DNA of 15,276 bases from NCBI GenBank assembly GCA_002293005.1, contig DBCJ01000018.1:22510-37785 (forward strand). The letters are read 5' to 3'. Every line of letters begins with the position of its first letter. Position 1 is the first letter of the stretch. Position numbers and translations under genes: made by a program. Source of the stretch: Ignavibacteria bacterium UBA961 (GTDB taxonomy: Bacteria > Bacteroidota > Ignavibacteria > Kapaibacteriales > UBA961). Positions 1-7,064 of the stretch are shown piece after piece. The notes under the pieces are model-generated. The model saw only the letters and a program-made list of their open reading frames with translations. It did not search any database and was not told where the DNA came from.

Positions 1-342
1 CCATGTGCCATTATTCTTTTTGATAGGATGAAAAGAAAAGTCAGCTAATTGTATACCACGAAATATTGATCGTTTAATAATGGTTGGAATCAAGATTCCA
101 TGATTTGTATCACCTTTGAATTCCTTCCATGCATGTACATCAACAGTGATTGTTGGTTTTGCTGAATGAGGAAGAGCCATCGTAAAACCCATTCGTGAAT
201 TGGCTCTGAGGAGATCGCTTTGAGTGGCATGAATGATAAGCATTCCGTCTACTTGTTTTGTAAGTATTCGCGCATATGATTGAAGCACGGATAATGACAA
301 GAGCAGAAGGCAGACGAAAATATATTTGTATATGGATTTCAT
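1..342 (-). CDS. Exported protein of unknown function, 3' end cut by window edge
   Basis: Reading the minus strand from an ATG at 342-340, the frame stays open for 114 codons to the window edge, so this is the N-terminal part of a longer gene. The start MKSIYKYIFVCLLLLSLSV followed by LQSYA is a clear Sec signal peptide, with likely cleavage after residue 24. The mature part begins RILTKQVDGMLIIHA and contains DVHAWKEFKG and FRGIQLADFSFHPI, which read as beta-strand-rich. The late segment loosely recalls the N-terminal region of C25/gingipain-like secreted peptidases of Bacteroidota, but no catalytic region is visible, so this is only a guess. It is divergent from the cytochrome/monooxygenase gene at 425, with an 82-base shared upstream region. 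Confidence 0.6.
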   Translation of the reverse strand, partial: MKSIYKYIFVCLLLLSLSVLQSYARILTKQVDGMLIIHATQSDLLRANSRMGFTMALPHSAKPTITVDVHAWKEFKGDTNHGILIPTIIKRSIFRGIQLADFSFHPIKKNNGTW

Positions 343-424
343 TGGTAGATATTAAACTTTGAGAACATTTTTATGTCCAACTTGCTGTAAATTACAAGAG
401 TTGACACAAAACTATGGTACATAA

Positions 425-1963
425 ATGAAGACAATTATACTACTGATTGCAATGACCTTGTCAATCATGCCAATATTTGGGAATACTCCCACTTGGTCAT
501 CAAATATTGCCAAGACCATGTACACGCATTGCACTTCATGTCATAGAGATGGTGGCATAGCTCCATTTTCGCTCATGAAATATGAAGAAGTGGCCTCAAA
601 GAAGAACTCAGTATTACAAGCCATCACTTCGCGTTCTATGCCTCCATATCCTGCCGACACCAAATTCCGTTCCTATTCGCATCAAAGAACGCTCTCAGAT
701 GCGGAAATCAATGACATGATTGCTTGGGTGAGCAATGATGCTCCTATGGGAGATATTGCAGGTGCACCTAAACCACCCACATATTCAAGTGGACCCATCA
801 TTAAGAATCCGAGCTTCACCGCCCAAATGCCAGTCTATGCAACACAAGCAAAAGCGGGTGGAGATGACGAGTATCGCTGCTTTGTCTTGGATGGATCACC
901 AACAAAAGATGAGTTCATCTCTGCGATCGAAGTTGTGCCGGGAAATCCCGAAATCGTCCATCATGTTCTTGTTTTTCAAGATACTTCCTCCATACCATTA
1001 AAATTGGATGCCGAATCACCCGGACCCGGTTATCCCGGATTTGGCGGAGTTGGCTCTTCCACAGCGGATTTGATTGGAGTATATGTACCCGGTATTGAAC
1101 CATATTTCTTTCCCAAAGGTTTCGGAGTTCGATTTCAGAAAGGGGCAAGAATCATATTGCAAGTCCATTATCCTGCTGGAACAGAGGGTAAGCAAGACTT
1201 CACTGCAGTGAGATTTGTCTATTCTGATGCCCCTTCCACAAGAGAAGTGTTCATAAGTCCATTATTGAATCGCAAGAATATCGTAGATGGTCCATTGCGC
1301 CTTCCACCCGGACAAGTGAAAACATTCACTCAGCGTATTACAATACCCAATGATGCCACTGCTTTTGCTGTGATGCCACATATGCATTTGCTTGGAAAAA
1401 GCATTGAAATCAATCTCAGGACATTGAAAGATACCATACCAGTAATATCGATACCACATTGGGACTTTCATTGGCAGATGGCATATACATTCAAAACACT
1501 GCAAAAGGTACCGAGGGGCTCGGTATTGGAATCCAAAGTGACATATGACAATACGGAAGAAAATCCTCATAATCCATCAATACCGCCAAAGGAAGTGACT
1601 TGGGGAGAAGGCACCACAGATGAAATGATGCTTACTTATTTCTATTATACGGGCTATCAACCCGGTGATGAATTGATTACGACAGATATTGAAGAAGATA
1701 TCCCTGATGAGAATATTTCGCTAGAAGATGTGACTTTTACCGAGATTCCCACGGGAGTGATAGTTCGTTTTGCCAATCCAACGGTATTACAATCTTTGCG
1801 AATTTTTGATGTAGAGGGTCGAGAGGCATATGTCCATCAGAGTAATCATGCCCATGCACATTCAGTATTGACAATACCTATTTCAGGTTCCGGTGCCTAT
1901 TACCTACATGCCACTGATGCTGATGGGAAGCATTATCGTGGAGCATTTTGTGTGAGACAATAA
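425..1963 (+). CDS. Secreted cytochrome c / copper type II monooxygenase-like protein with putative T9SS C-terminal domain
   Basis: A 512-residue exported protein with three parts. Residues 1-19 are a signal peptide. Residues about 30-110 form a small cytochrome c domain with a CTSCH heme motif (C36, C39, H40) and a likely axial Met at M72 in SMPPYPAD. Residues about 145-410 match the PHM/DBH copper monooxygenase fold and keep every expected copper ligand: H179-H180 (VHH), H248 (QVHY), H319 and H321 (MPHMHLLGK) and a Met in TTDEMM (M401). Residues about 440-512 (LRIFDVEGREA, then SGAYYLHA) resemble a type IX secretion sorting domain. In this family, paired copper sites hydroxylate a substrate using O2 and a reductant; the fused heme suggests electron delivery to copper. 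The substrate is unknown. The domain assignment is fairly sure, the reaction is inferred. Confidence 0.85.
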   Translation: MKTIILLIAMTLSIMPIFGNTPTWSSNIAKTMYTHCTSCHRDGGIAPFSLMKYEEVASKKNSVLQAITSRSMPPYPADTKFRSYSHQRTLSDAEINDMIAWVSNDAPMGDIAGAPKPPTYSSGPIIKNPSFTAQMPVYATQAKAGGDDEYRCFVLDGSPTKDEFISAIEVVPGNPEIVHHVLVFQDTSSIPLKLDAESPGPGYPGFGGVGSSTADLIGVYVPGIEPYFFPKGFGVRFQKGARIILQVHYPAGTEGKQDFTAVRFVYSDAPSTREVFISPLLNRKNIVDGPLRLPPGQVKTFTQRITIPNDATAFAVMPHMHLLGKSIEINLRTLKDTIPVISIPHWDFHWQMAYTFKTLQKVPRGSVLESKVTYDNTEENPHNPSIPPKEVTWGEGTTDEMMLTYFYYTGYQPGDELITTDIEEDIPDENISLEDVTFTEIPTGVIVRFANPTVLQSLRIFDVEGREAYVHQSNHAHAHSVLTIPISGSGAYYLHATDADGKHYRGAFCVRQ

Positions 1964-2037
1964 GTCTCGCTGACTGAATCAGCTTAGGGAATATGCATGG
2001 GAAATATCTATGTTTGCACTCCAAACATGAGGTTCCC

Positions 2038-2889
2038 ATGGAAAATCCAGAACAACACATTGATGCCGATCGTCATACGCATTCAGCGCCCATGCGAAGA
2101 GTGACAACCAGACGATTGCAAGACATGAAAAAACAAGGCAAGCGCATATCTTGTCTTACAGCCTATGATGCTCTCATTGCCCGCATTTTGGATGATGCCG
2201 GGATAGATTTGATCCTCGTGGGAGATTCTTTGGGAAATATCGTGCAGGGTCATGAAACCACAATTCCTGTAACATTGGACGATATCATATATCACACCAA
2301 AGCCGTTGTCAAAGGGGTTCAGCGGGCATTGGTAGTGGCTGATATGCCATTTATGAGTTATCAGGTTTCTCCCGAGGAAGCATTCCGTAATGCAGGCAGG
2401 CTGATGAAAGAGGCCGGTGCCAGTGCAGTAAAAGTAGAGGGTGGACACAGAGTTTGCGAAGCGGTTAGACGGATGACTGAGGCCGGAATTCCTGTGATGG
2501 CACATCTGGGTTTGACCCCCCAAAGCATCAATCAATTTGGATCATATAGAGCCAGAGGTCAAAATACAGAAGAAGCTGAAGAAATGATGCGAGATGCCAA
2601 GGAATTGGAAGAAGCGGGAGCATTTGCAGTTGTATTGGAGAAAATTCCCATGCAACTCGCTCAAAAAATCACCGAATCTTTGACAATTCCCACGATCGGC
2701 ATTGGTGCCGGACCACATTGTGATGGACAGATTCTGGTGTATTCTGACATGTTGGGTCTTACCATCGACTTCAGTCCTCGATTTGTCCGTAGATATGATT
2801 CCTTGCATGAGAGAGTAGATGACTCAGTGTCCAGATATATTCAGGATATTCAAAGCGGAAATTTCCCCGATGAAAGCGAGAGTTACTGA
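2038..2889 (+). CDS. panB: 3-methyl-2-oxobutanoate hydroxymethyltransferase (ketopantoate hydroxymethyltransferase)
   Basis: PanB transfers a hydroxymethyl group from 5,10-methylene-tetrahydrofolate to 2-oxoisovalerate, the first committed step of pantothenate and coenzyme A synthesis, in the cytoplasm. The (beta/alpha)8 family signatures are all present: LVGDSLG with metal ligand D63, DMPFMSY with D102, the VKVEGG lysine K132, HLGLTPQS, the catalytic Glu in LEKIP (E201) and IPTIGIGAG. Numbering is from the ATG at 2038, chosen because GAGG lies five bases upstream. An upstream in-frame ATG at 1993 would add 15 residues but has its purine-rich stretch only two bases away. The ATG at 2092 would give a length nearer to E. 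coli PanB. Without knowing the start, the His-rich N-terminal stretch HIDADRHTH is uncertain. It follows the cytochrome/monooxygenase gene in the same direction, with no functional link apparent. Confidence 0.95.
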   Translation: MENPEQHIDADRHTHSAPMRRVTTRRLQDMKKQGKRISCLTAYDALIARILDDAGIDLILVGDSLGNIVQGHETTIPVTLDDIIYHTKAVVKGVQRALVVADMPFMSYQVSPEEAFRNAGRLMKEAGASAVKVEGGHRVCEAVRRMTEAGIPVMAHLGLTPQSINQFGSYRARGQNTEEAEEMMRDAKELEEAGAFAVVLEKIPMQLAQKITESLTIPTIGIGAGPHCDGQILVYSDMLGLTIDFSPRFVRRYDSLHERVDDSVSRYIQDIQSGNFPDESESY

Positions 2890-2907
2890 AACTTTTCCAC
2901 ATCTTTC

Positions 2908-2961
2908 ATGAGTATTTCGCAAACTTTTCAAACTCTTGCATTTAGAGCATCGAATACTCAT
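2908..2961 (+). other. Long inverted repeat between panB and the ATP synthase operon
   Basis: The arms ATGAGTATTTCG (2908-2919) and CGAATACTCAT (2951-2961) are complementary over 11 base pairs with one bulged T. The 31-base loop itself contains a short CTCT/AGAG stem. There is no T-tract directly after it, so it is not a classical terminator. It could be a 3' structure of panB mRNA, part of the leader of the ATP synthase transcript, or an operator. Confidence 0.4.
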
Positions 2962-2989
2962 ATCTCTTCATTTGTTATTCCATGCAAAA

Positions 2990-3029
2990 TCTGTAATTTG
3001 TTGTCTTGAAATCTGAATCCGATTACAGA
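2990..3029 (+). promoter_or_regulatory. Inverted repeat in the atpZ leader, next to its ribosome-binding region
   Basis: TCTGTAAT (2990-2997) and ATTACAGA (3022-3029) are perfect 8-base complements separated by 24 bases. The right arm overlaps the purine-rich stretch ACAGAAAG that precedes the atpZ ATG at 3040, so pairing could partly mask the ribosome-binding region. The left arm overlaps a weak sigma70-like TAATTT (2994-2999) spaced 16 bases from TTGTTA (2972-2977). DNA-level and RNA-level readings therefore compete. Confidence 0.3.
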
Positions 3030-3039
3030 AAGACCAATT

Positions 3040-3294
3040 ATGCCTCAAAAGAAACCCGAGCCGCCACGCGGATCGGTGCATAAAGATCTAGCGCCATTTA
3101 TTGGTTTGGGCTCGCAACTTGCGGCTTCAGTCATAGGTTGCGGACTACTGGGATGGTGGCTGGATGGAAAATTTGGCACTGAACCTTGGTTAATGATCGG
3201 GCTTGGTTTTTTTGGAGCGGTCGCAGGCATGACGCATTTCATTAGAGCTGCAATGCATGCGAATGCGCATGATCCTTCAAAAAACAAAGAATGA
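3040..3294 (+). CDS. atpZ: AtpZ-type accessory protein of F1Fo ATP synthase
   Basis: An 84-residue membrane protein with two helices (about residues 20-41 and 48-70) joined by the family signature GWWLDGKFGTEPW, which includes the conserved Asp D42. AtpZ/ATPase gene 1 proteins sit at the head of atp operons. In Bacillus, AtpZ and AtpI have been linked to magnesium/calcium supply to the synthase. The N-terminus is basic and proline-rich and the C-terminus is hydrophilic, both typical of the family. It is the first gene of the operon, and its 3' end overlaps or abuts the next gene, which implies translational coupling. Confidence 0.8.
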   Translation: MPQKKPEPPRGSVHKDLAPFIGLGSQLAASVIGCGLLGWWLDGKFGTEPWLMIGLGFFGAVAGMTHFIRAAMHANAHDPSKNKE

Positions 3295-3625
3295 GCGTGT
3301 GAGCGATTCACCTTCGGATCTATATGCGATCATACTGGCACAAGTAGTATGTTTGATCAATGCTTTGGGTGGCTATTTAATAGCCCGCAAGGCCTTCATG
3401 AAGTCATTTGAGAAGTTCGTTTCTATTGTGCTTGGTAGTATGTCTTTAAGGATTATGTTGGTTGGTGCCTTTTCTTGGTGGGCACTTTCCATGATGAATA
3501 TGCCGCAATTGGCATATTCTCTGTCTTTGGCGATTGGAGTATTTATTTATCTCTTTGTGGAAATCATATATTTCCATGCGCTATCAGACAAAATCAAGAC
3601 AAGAGAAAAAGAGCAAAACACATAA
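3257..3625 (+). CDS. atpI: AtpI-like membrane protein of the ATP synthase operon
   Basis: A hydrophobic protein of up to 122 residues with segments at about 24-43, 54-80 and 87-108, followed by a charged tail (DKIKTREKEQ). Size, position directly before atpB and helix pattern fit the AtpI family, which aids c-ring assembly. The sequence itself diverges, so the family call rests largely on context. The start is uncertain: ATGs at 3257, 3263 and 3269 would overlap atpZ by up to 38 bases, while a GTG at 3299 lies four bases after the atpZ stop and would give 108 residues. All conserved hydrophobic segments lie after the GTG. Confidence 0.65.
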   Translation: MRMRMILQKTKNERVSDSPSDLYAIILAQVVCLINALGGYLIARKAFMKSFEKFVSIVLGSMSLRIMLVGAFSWWALSMMNMPQLAYSLSLAIGVFIYLFVEIIYFHALSDKIKTREKEQNT

Positions 3626-3659
3626 AGAACACGATTAACGCAATCATATATCATCAGTC

Positions 3660-4685
3660 ATGAAGCAAGATTCTACTCTGCAACATTCCTCGGCTCAACA
3701 TCCTCAGCAACATGGACAATCACATGATGCAAAACATGGTGAACATGCGCAAGCTGAAGCATTCACCTTCAATGCCATGTTCAATGAGAATTTGGGGGAT
3801 CACGGCGGTTTCTATTTGTTTTCCTACCATTTGGCTGATTTGCCATATATCTTCGTAGATAATGGTTCATTCGAATTCTATCCGAATGTATCTGCGCTTG
3901 AGGCATCTGGAAAATACGAATTGCATGCCGGTCATGCTGTCAAGACAGATGGCTCGCATGTCCAATTGGATCTATCACCAACCAATTTTGTGATATTCCA
4001 ATGGATTTCCATGATTGTGGTGATAGCGCTTTTCATTATCGGAAATCGTTCCTACAAAAAGAGCACTAGAGCACCCAAAGGAATTGGCAATGCACTTGAA
4101 ATGCTAACAATGATGATTCGTGACACCGTTGTGCGTCCGAATATTCCTAATGACAAACTTGTTTCCGCATATTTACCGTATTTCCTTTCCGTCTTCTTTT
4201 TCATCTATGCAATGAATTTGGTGGGTTTGCTTCCGGGCGGACACACTGCGACTTCTGCGATCGGAACGACAGCGGGGCTTGCAATTACGGCATTCTTGAT
4301 GGTGAATATTGTCATCCCTGCGAAAGCAATGGGTCCGGTAGGAGCAGTAAAATCATTCCTTCATCACTTATTAGGTGGAGCACCTTGGTGGTTGGCGCCG
4401 ATTATGGTTCCGATTGAAGTTGTTGGGATATTCACGAAGCCATTCGCGCTTGCGATTCGTTTGTTTGCGAATATGTCCAGTGGACACATCATTTTGTTCA
4501 CGCTGATTGGATTTATTTTCTTTTTCAATACTGCTGCGGTTTCGCCAGTTGTATCTCTCTTTTCGATCTTTATTTATTTCTTAGAAATTCTTGTTACATT
4601 CCTTCAGGCATATATTTTCACTATGCTGACAGCGGTGTTTGCAGGATTGGTGCTCGGCGATCATGCCGATGGAGAGCATCATTGA
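3660..4685 (+). CDS. atpB: ATP synthase Fo subunit a
   Basis: Subunit a forms the two half-channels that carry ions to the c-ring. The 341-residue protein has the essential stator arginine R267 in FALAIRLFANMSSGH, preceded by PIEVVGIFTKP, and a terminal helix segment FLQAYIFTML. Helices fall at about 107-128, 172-192, 201-221, 243-258, 262-290 and 295-332. The first 105 residues are a long hydrophilic extension compared with the roughly 270-residue E. coli subunit. Long extensions are common in Bacteroidota, but here residues 9-29 carry six histidines, and the C-terminus ends GDHADGEHH. It follows atpI by 34 bases and precedes atpE across a 90-base T-rich gap. Confidence 0.95.
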   Translation: MKQDSTLQHSSAQHPQQHGQSHDAKHGEHAQAEAFTFNAMFNENLGDHGGFYLFSYHLADLPYIFVDNGSFEFYPNVSALEASGKYELHAGHAVKTDGSHVQLDLSPTNFVIFQWISMIVVIALFIIGNRSYKKSTRAPKGIGNALEMLTMMIRDTVVRPNIPNDKLVSAYLPYFLSVFFFIYAMNLVGLLPGGHTATSAIGTTAGLAITAFLMVNIVIPAKAMGPVGAVKSFLHHLLGGAPWWLAPIMVPIEVVGIFTKPFALAIRLFANMSSGHIILFTLIGFIFFFNTAAVSPVVSLFSIFIYFLEILVTFLQAYIFTMLTAVFAGLVLGDHADGEHH

Positions 4686-4689
4686 TTTT

Positions 4690-4746
4690 TGAGCTGAGAA
4701 AACGCTCATTTATATTGATTTGTTATTAACCTTTTTGGTTTTTTTT
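4690..4746 (+). terminator. Possible weak attenuator between atpB and atpE
   Basis: Two short stems lie in the gap: TGAGC/GCTCA (4690-4694 with 4704-4708) and AACC/GGTT (4728-4731 with 4737-4740), the second followed by six T. The stems are only 4-5 pairs, so strong termination is unlikely. Partial termination, pausing or an RNA processing site is possible. Confidence 0.25.
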
Positions 4747-4775
4747 ACTGTACCAACTTTTTTTTGGAGAAAACA

Positions 4776-5003
4776 ATGGAAGCAAAAGCACTTGCATGGC
4801 TCGCTGCCGGTTTGGGCGTAGGAATCACTGTATTCGGCGTAGGTACCGGTATCGGACCTCTTGTAGCGGCAGCTCTTGAAGCAGGCGCTCGTCAACCCGA
4901 GACAGCAAAAGATGCTCGTACAACGATGATTATCGGTGCGGCTCTTATCGAAGGTGTTGCTCTTTTGGCTTGTATCATTTGTATTCTTCTCGCAACAAAA
5001 TAA
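4776..5003 (+). CDS. atpE: ATP synthase Fo subunit c, proton-type
   Basis: A 75-residue hairpin protein that forms the rotor ring. Helix 1 is Gly-rich (AAGLGVGITVFGVGTGIG), the polar loop is the canonical ARQPE (R39, Q40, P41), and helix 2 carries the ion-binding carboxylate E59 in ALIEGVALL. The residues that mark sodium-binding c-rings are missing: there is no Gln at the equivalent helix 1 position, and E59 is followed by Gly-Val rather than Ser-Thr. Proton coupling is therefore inferred. The ATG at 4776 is chosen because GGAG at 4766-4769 lies six bases upstream; an in-frame TTG at 4764 overlaps that site and is unlikely to be the start. Flanking gaps carry unusual secondary structure. Confidence 0.96.
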   Translation: MEAKALAWLAAGLGVGITVFGVGTGIGPLVAAALEAGARQPETAKDARTTMIIGAALIEGVALLACIICILLATK

Positions 5004-5028
5004 TTTGTTCGAGAATTGAAATTGCAAA

Positions 5029-5054
5029 GGCAGTCCTGCTTAGGTGGGACTGCC
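5029..5054 (+). other. Strong 11-bp hairpin after atpE
   Basis: GGCAGTCCTGC (5029-5039) pairs with GTGGGACTGCC (5044-5054) over 11 positions, two of them G-U wobbles, around a TTAG tetraloop. No T-tract follows. The position, 26 bases past the atpE stop inside an operon, fits a 3' stabilising or processing structure that could raise atpE mRNA over its neighbours. Confidence 0.6.
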
Positions 5055-5071
5055 ATGTATTAACAATATTC

Positions 5072-5091
5072 GTTTTGTCAAGAGACAAAAC
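5072..5091 (+). other. Perfect 8-bp hairpin before atpF
   Basis: GTTTTGTC (5072-5079) and GACAAAAC (5084-5091) are perfect complements around an AAGA tetraloop. It lies 17 bases after the first hairpin and 26 bases before the atpF ATG. The two stems form a double-hairpin element in the 114-base atpE-atpF gap. Confidence 0.55.
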
Positions 5092-5117
5092 ATTTACTCA
5101 CGATAAAGTATACTGAA

Positions 5118-5612
5118 ATGGACGCTTTGCTTAGTGTAAATCCCGGATTGATGATATGGACCATCATCAATTTTTTGCTGTTCTTTCTACTTCTTGGGAA
5201 GTTTGGGTTTAAGCCGATGCTTGCGGCATTGGAAGCTCGTGAACAGAGAATCAATGATTCCATAGATCAGGCTGAACAAGCCAATGAATTGGCTCAAAAA
5301 TCCATGCAGGAGAGTCGTGAGAAATTGTCGAAGGCTCAAAATGAAGTCATGGACATGCTGAAAGAAGGAAAGAATCAGGCAGAGTCCATTATTCGTAGTG
5401 CTTCTGAAGAAGCAGAGCGCATCAAGCAATCTAAACTTGAAGAAGCTTTGAGAGAAATTGCTCGTGAGAAAGAAGTTGCATTGCAATCATTACGCACAGA
5501 AATGGCAACATTGATTGTCCAGGCAACAGATAAAGTCATCGGTAAAGTGATCAATGCTGAACAGCATCGCTCTCTCATCGATGCCACGGTGAATGAATTG
5601 TCGAATAATTAA
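5118..5612 (+). CDS. atpF: ATP synthase Fo subunit b
   Basis: The peripheral stalk subunit. The 164 residues show one N-terminal membrane anchor (about residues 10-28, IWTIINFLLFFLLLGKF) followed by the FKPMLAALEAR junction. A long charged helix follows (about 36-145), rich in Glu, Lys, Gln and Ala, and should form the dimeric coiled coil that contacts delta. Length and layout are normal for a bacterial b subunit, and only one b-type gene is present. It is followed by atpH after 14 bases. Confidence 0.95.
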   Translation: MDALLSVNPGLMIWTIINFLLFFLLLGKFGFKPMLAALEAREQRINDSIDQAEQANELAQKSMQESREKLSKAQNEVMDMLKEGKNQAESIIRSASEEAERIKQSKLEEALREIAREKEVALQSLRTEMATLIVQATDKVIGKVINAEQHRSLIDATVNELSNN

Positions 5613-5626
5613 TAAGAAATCGCACT

Positions 5627-6187
5627 ATGGCATCTTCAACACGCATTGCAAATCGCTATGCATCTGCTTTGATGAATCAGGCAAAGGCCGATGGTACATT
5701 GGAAACGGTGTCGAAAGATTTTCAAGTCATCATGAATGCAGTACATGCATCCGATGAATTTGTGGCATTATTGAATAGTCCTGTCATCAGACACATTGCC
5801 AAAGTCAGCATCTTCAAGGAGATGTTCGCTTCAAATATTTCGCAATTGATGATGAACTTTTTGATTTTGCTTGCTGAGAAGCACAGAGAATCCATTATTC
5901 CGGATATATTCTCTTCATTTACTGATTTGTATAATGAAGAAAAGAAATTGGTCCCGGTACGATTCACATCTGCTGTTGAAATTGATGAAGCATTGCGTAA
6001 TAAATTGATCGAGTCTATTGCGAAAAGAACAGGCAAAACCGTATTGCCTACTTTTTCAGTCGATCCAGCTCTCAAAGGTGGAGTCACGATTCGCATTGCA
6101 GACACAATGATTGATGCTTCACTTAGACATCAACTTGACATTTTGTATAGTGAACTTACAGGATCAGCCACACATTTAATGGCTTGA
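5627..6187 (+). CDS. atpH: ATP synthase F1 subunit delta
   Basis: The delta subunit links the peripheral stalk (b) to the top of the alpha3beta3 hexamer (OSCP family). The 186-residue protein has the N-terminal signature IANRYASALMNQA, the mid-region FLILLAEKHRESII, and the C-terminal VDPALKGGVTIRIADTMIDA, followed by SLRHQLDIL. Length is typical. The order atpF-atpH is standard, but the next gene is an outer-membrane protein instead of atpA. Confidence 0.94.
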   Translation: MASSTRIANRYASALMNQAKADGTLETVSKDFQVIMNAVHASDEFVALLNSPVIRHIAKVSIFKEMFASNISQLMMNFLILLAEKHRESIIPDIFSSFTDLYNEEKKLVPVRFTSAVEIDEALRNKLIESIAKRTGKTVLPTFSVDPALKGGVTIRIADTMIDASLRHQLDILYSELTGSATHLMA

Positions 6188-6212
6188 GCCTTTTCGTTTT
6201 TACAGGGAAAAT

Positions 6213-7022
6213 ATGATGGCATCACTTTGCTTTGTCATAATATGTACTTTGATTTCAAGTCTGAACCTTTTTGCTCAGGCAACCGGATCAGTTCAGGCTG
6301 AAGGCGATGCGCAAGTGGTAAGTTCATTGAAGTTGAAACCAAAAAATGGACTATTCTATATGTCCATGGGCTCCGGAAATCCTCAAAAGGAATTTCAGAG
6401 TAATATCGGAACAGGAGGATTTGCCTTCATCATGGGTGGAGGATATTCCTTTGAACCGATTCTACCTAAGAGATATACGGATTTCAATGCCTCATTGGTA
6501 TTGGGTATGGATCTTGGTTATGTGACTCTTGACAGAAATAGGCGACCAGCAGTATATTATCAACGCTATGATGATTATGTGTACTCAAATACAGTAGTTC
6601 CTATTGATTTATTTGCTCGATTGCAATTCAATGTCGCTCAATGGGTTTTCCCATATGCTGAAATCACGGGTGGTATGAATGTTTATAGTGCCACGACTGA
6701 TGGTGAGTATCGCGAGATAGTTCGCCGAGATGGACAAAATGTTACGGAAACCCGGACCACAGAGATCTATTCCAATCGCTCTGTCTTTTGGAAATATGGC
6801 ATCGGTGCCGGCATGATGATAAAGCTCGTTGAGAATATCACATTGCCAAATAAGGCCAGCAGTATTTTGCTTGACATCAAAGCTCGATATAATTATGGAT
6901 TACCATCTAATTATCAGAAAGTAATTGATGTTGATCAAACTGGCACGACAAAGTATGAAAGTTATGAAAATGCAGGAACGGATATGCTTTTTGTGCAGGC
7001 CGGCATTGCATTCAGATTCTAA
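6213..7022 (+). CDS. Outer-membrane beta-barrel protein encoded inside the ATP synthase operon
   Basis: A 269-residue exported protein of unknown specific function. Residues 1-21 (MMASLCFVIICTLISSLNLF then A) form a signal peptide, with likely cleavage before QATG. From about residue 46 the sequence alternates polar and hydrophobic/aromatic residues with Gly-rich turns (GGFAFIMGGGYSF, LVLGMDLGYVTL, YGIGAGMMIKL). It ends in FVQAGIAFRF, with the terminal Phe typical of outer-membrane barrels recognised by the BAM machinery. The strand content suggests a small barrel of about 8-10 strands. An AGGGA stretch precedes the ATG. It starts 25 bases after atpH and ends 42 bases before atpA, all in one direction, so co-transcription with the synthase is likely. 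No role in ATP synthesis is known for such proteins. Confidence 0.8.
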   Translation: MMASLCFVIICTLISSLNLFAQATGSVQAEGDAQVVSSLKLKPKNGLFYMSMGSGNPQKEFQSNIGTGGFAFIMGGGYSFEPILPKRYTDFNASLVLGMDLGYVTLDRNRRPAVYYQRYDDYVYSNTVVPIDLFARLQFNVAQWVFPYAEITGGMNVYSATTDGEYREIVRRDGQNVTETRTTEIYSNRSVFWKYGIGAGMMIKLVENITLPNKASSILLDIKARYNYGLPSNYQKVIDVDQTGTTKYESYENAGTDMLFVQAGIAFRF

Positions 7023-7064
7023 TTGAACATTTTTTTCTTTGAATAATACACAGGTAGATTGATC

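Noticed and set aside
401..406. TTGACA upstream of the cytochrome/monooxygenase gene
   Set aside because: A -10 box at normal spacing would overlap the ATG at 425, so it cannot serve as the -35 box for this start.
1968..1982. Short hairpin GCTGA/TCAGC between the cytochrome/monooxygenase gene and panB
   Set aside because: Only five pairs and no T-tract, so it cannot be called a terminator.
2083..2535. A 150-codon minus-strand open frame within panB
   Set aside because: It is antisense to conserved PanB motifs and has no ribosome-binding site or neighbouring minus-strand gene.
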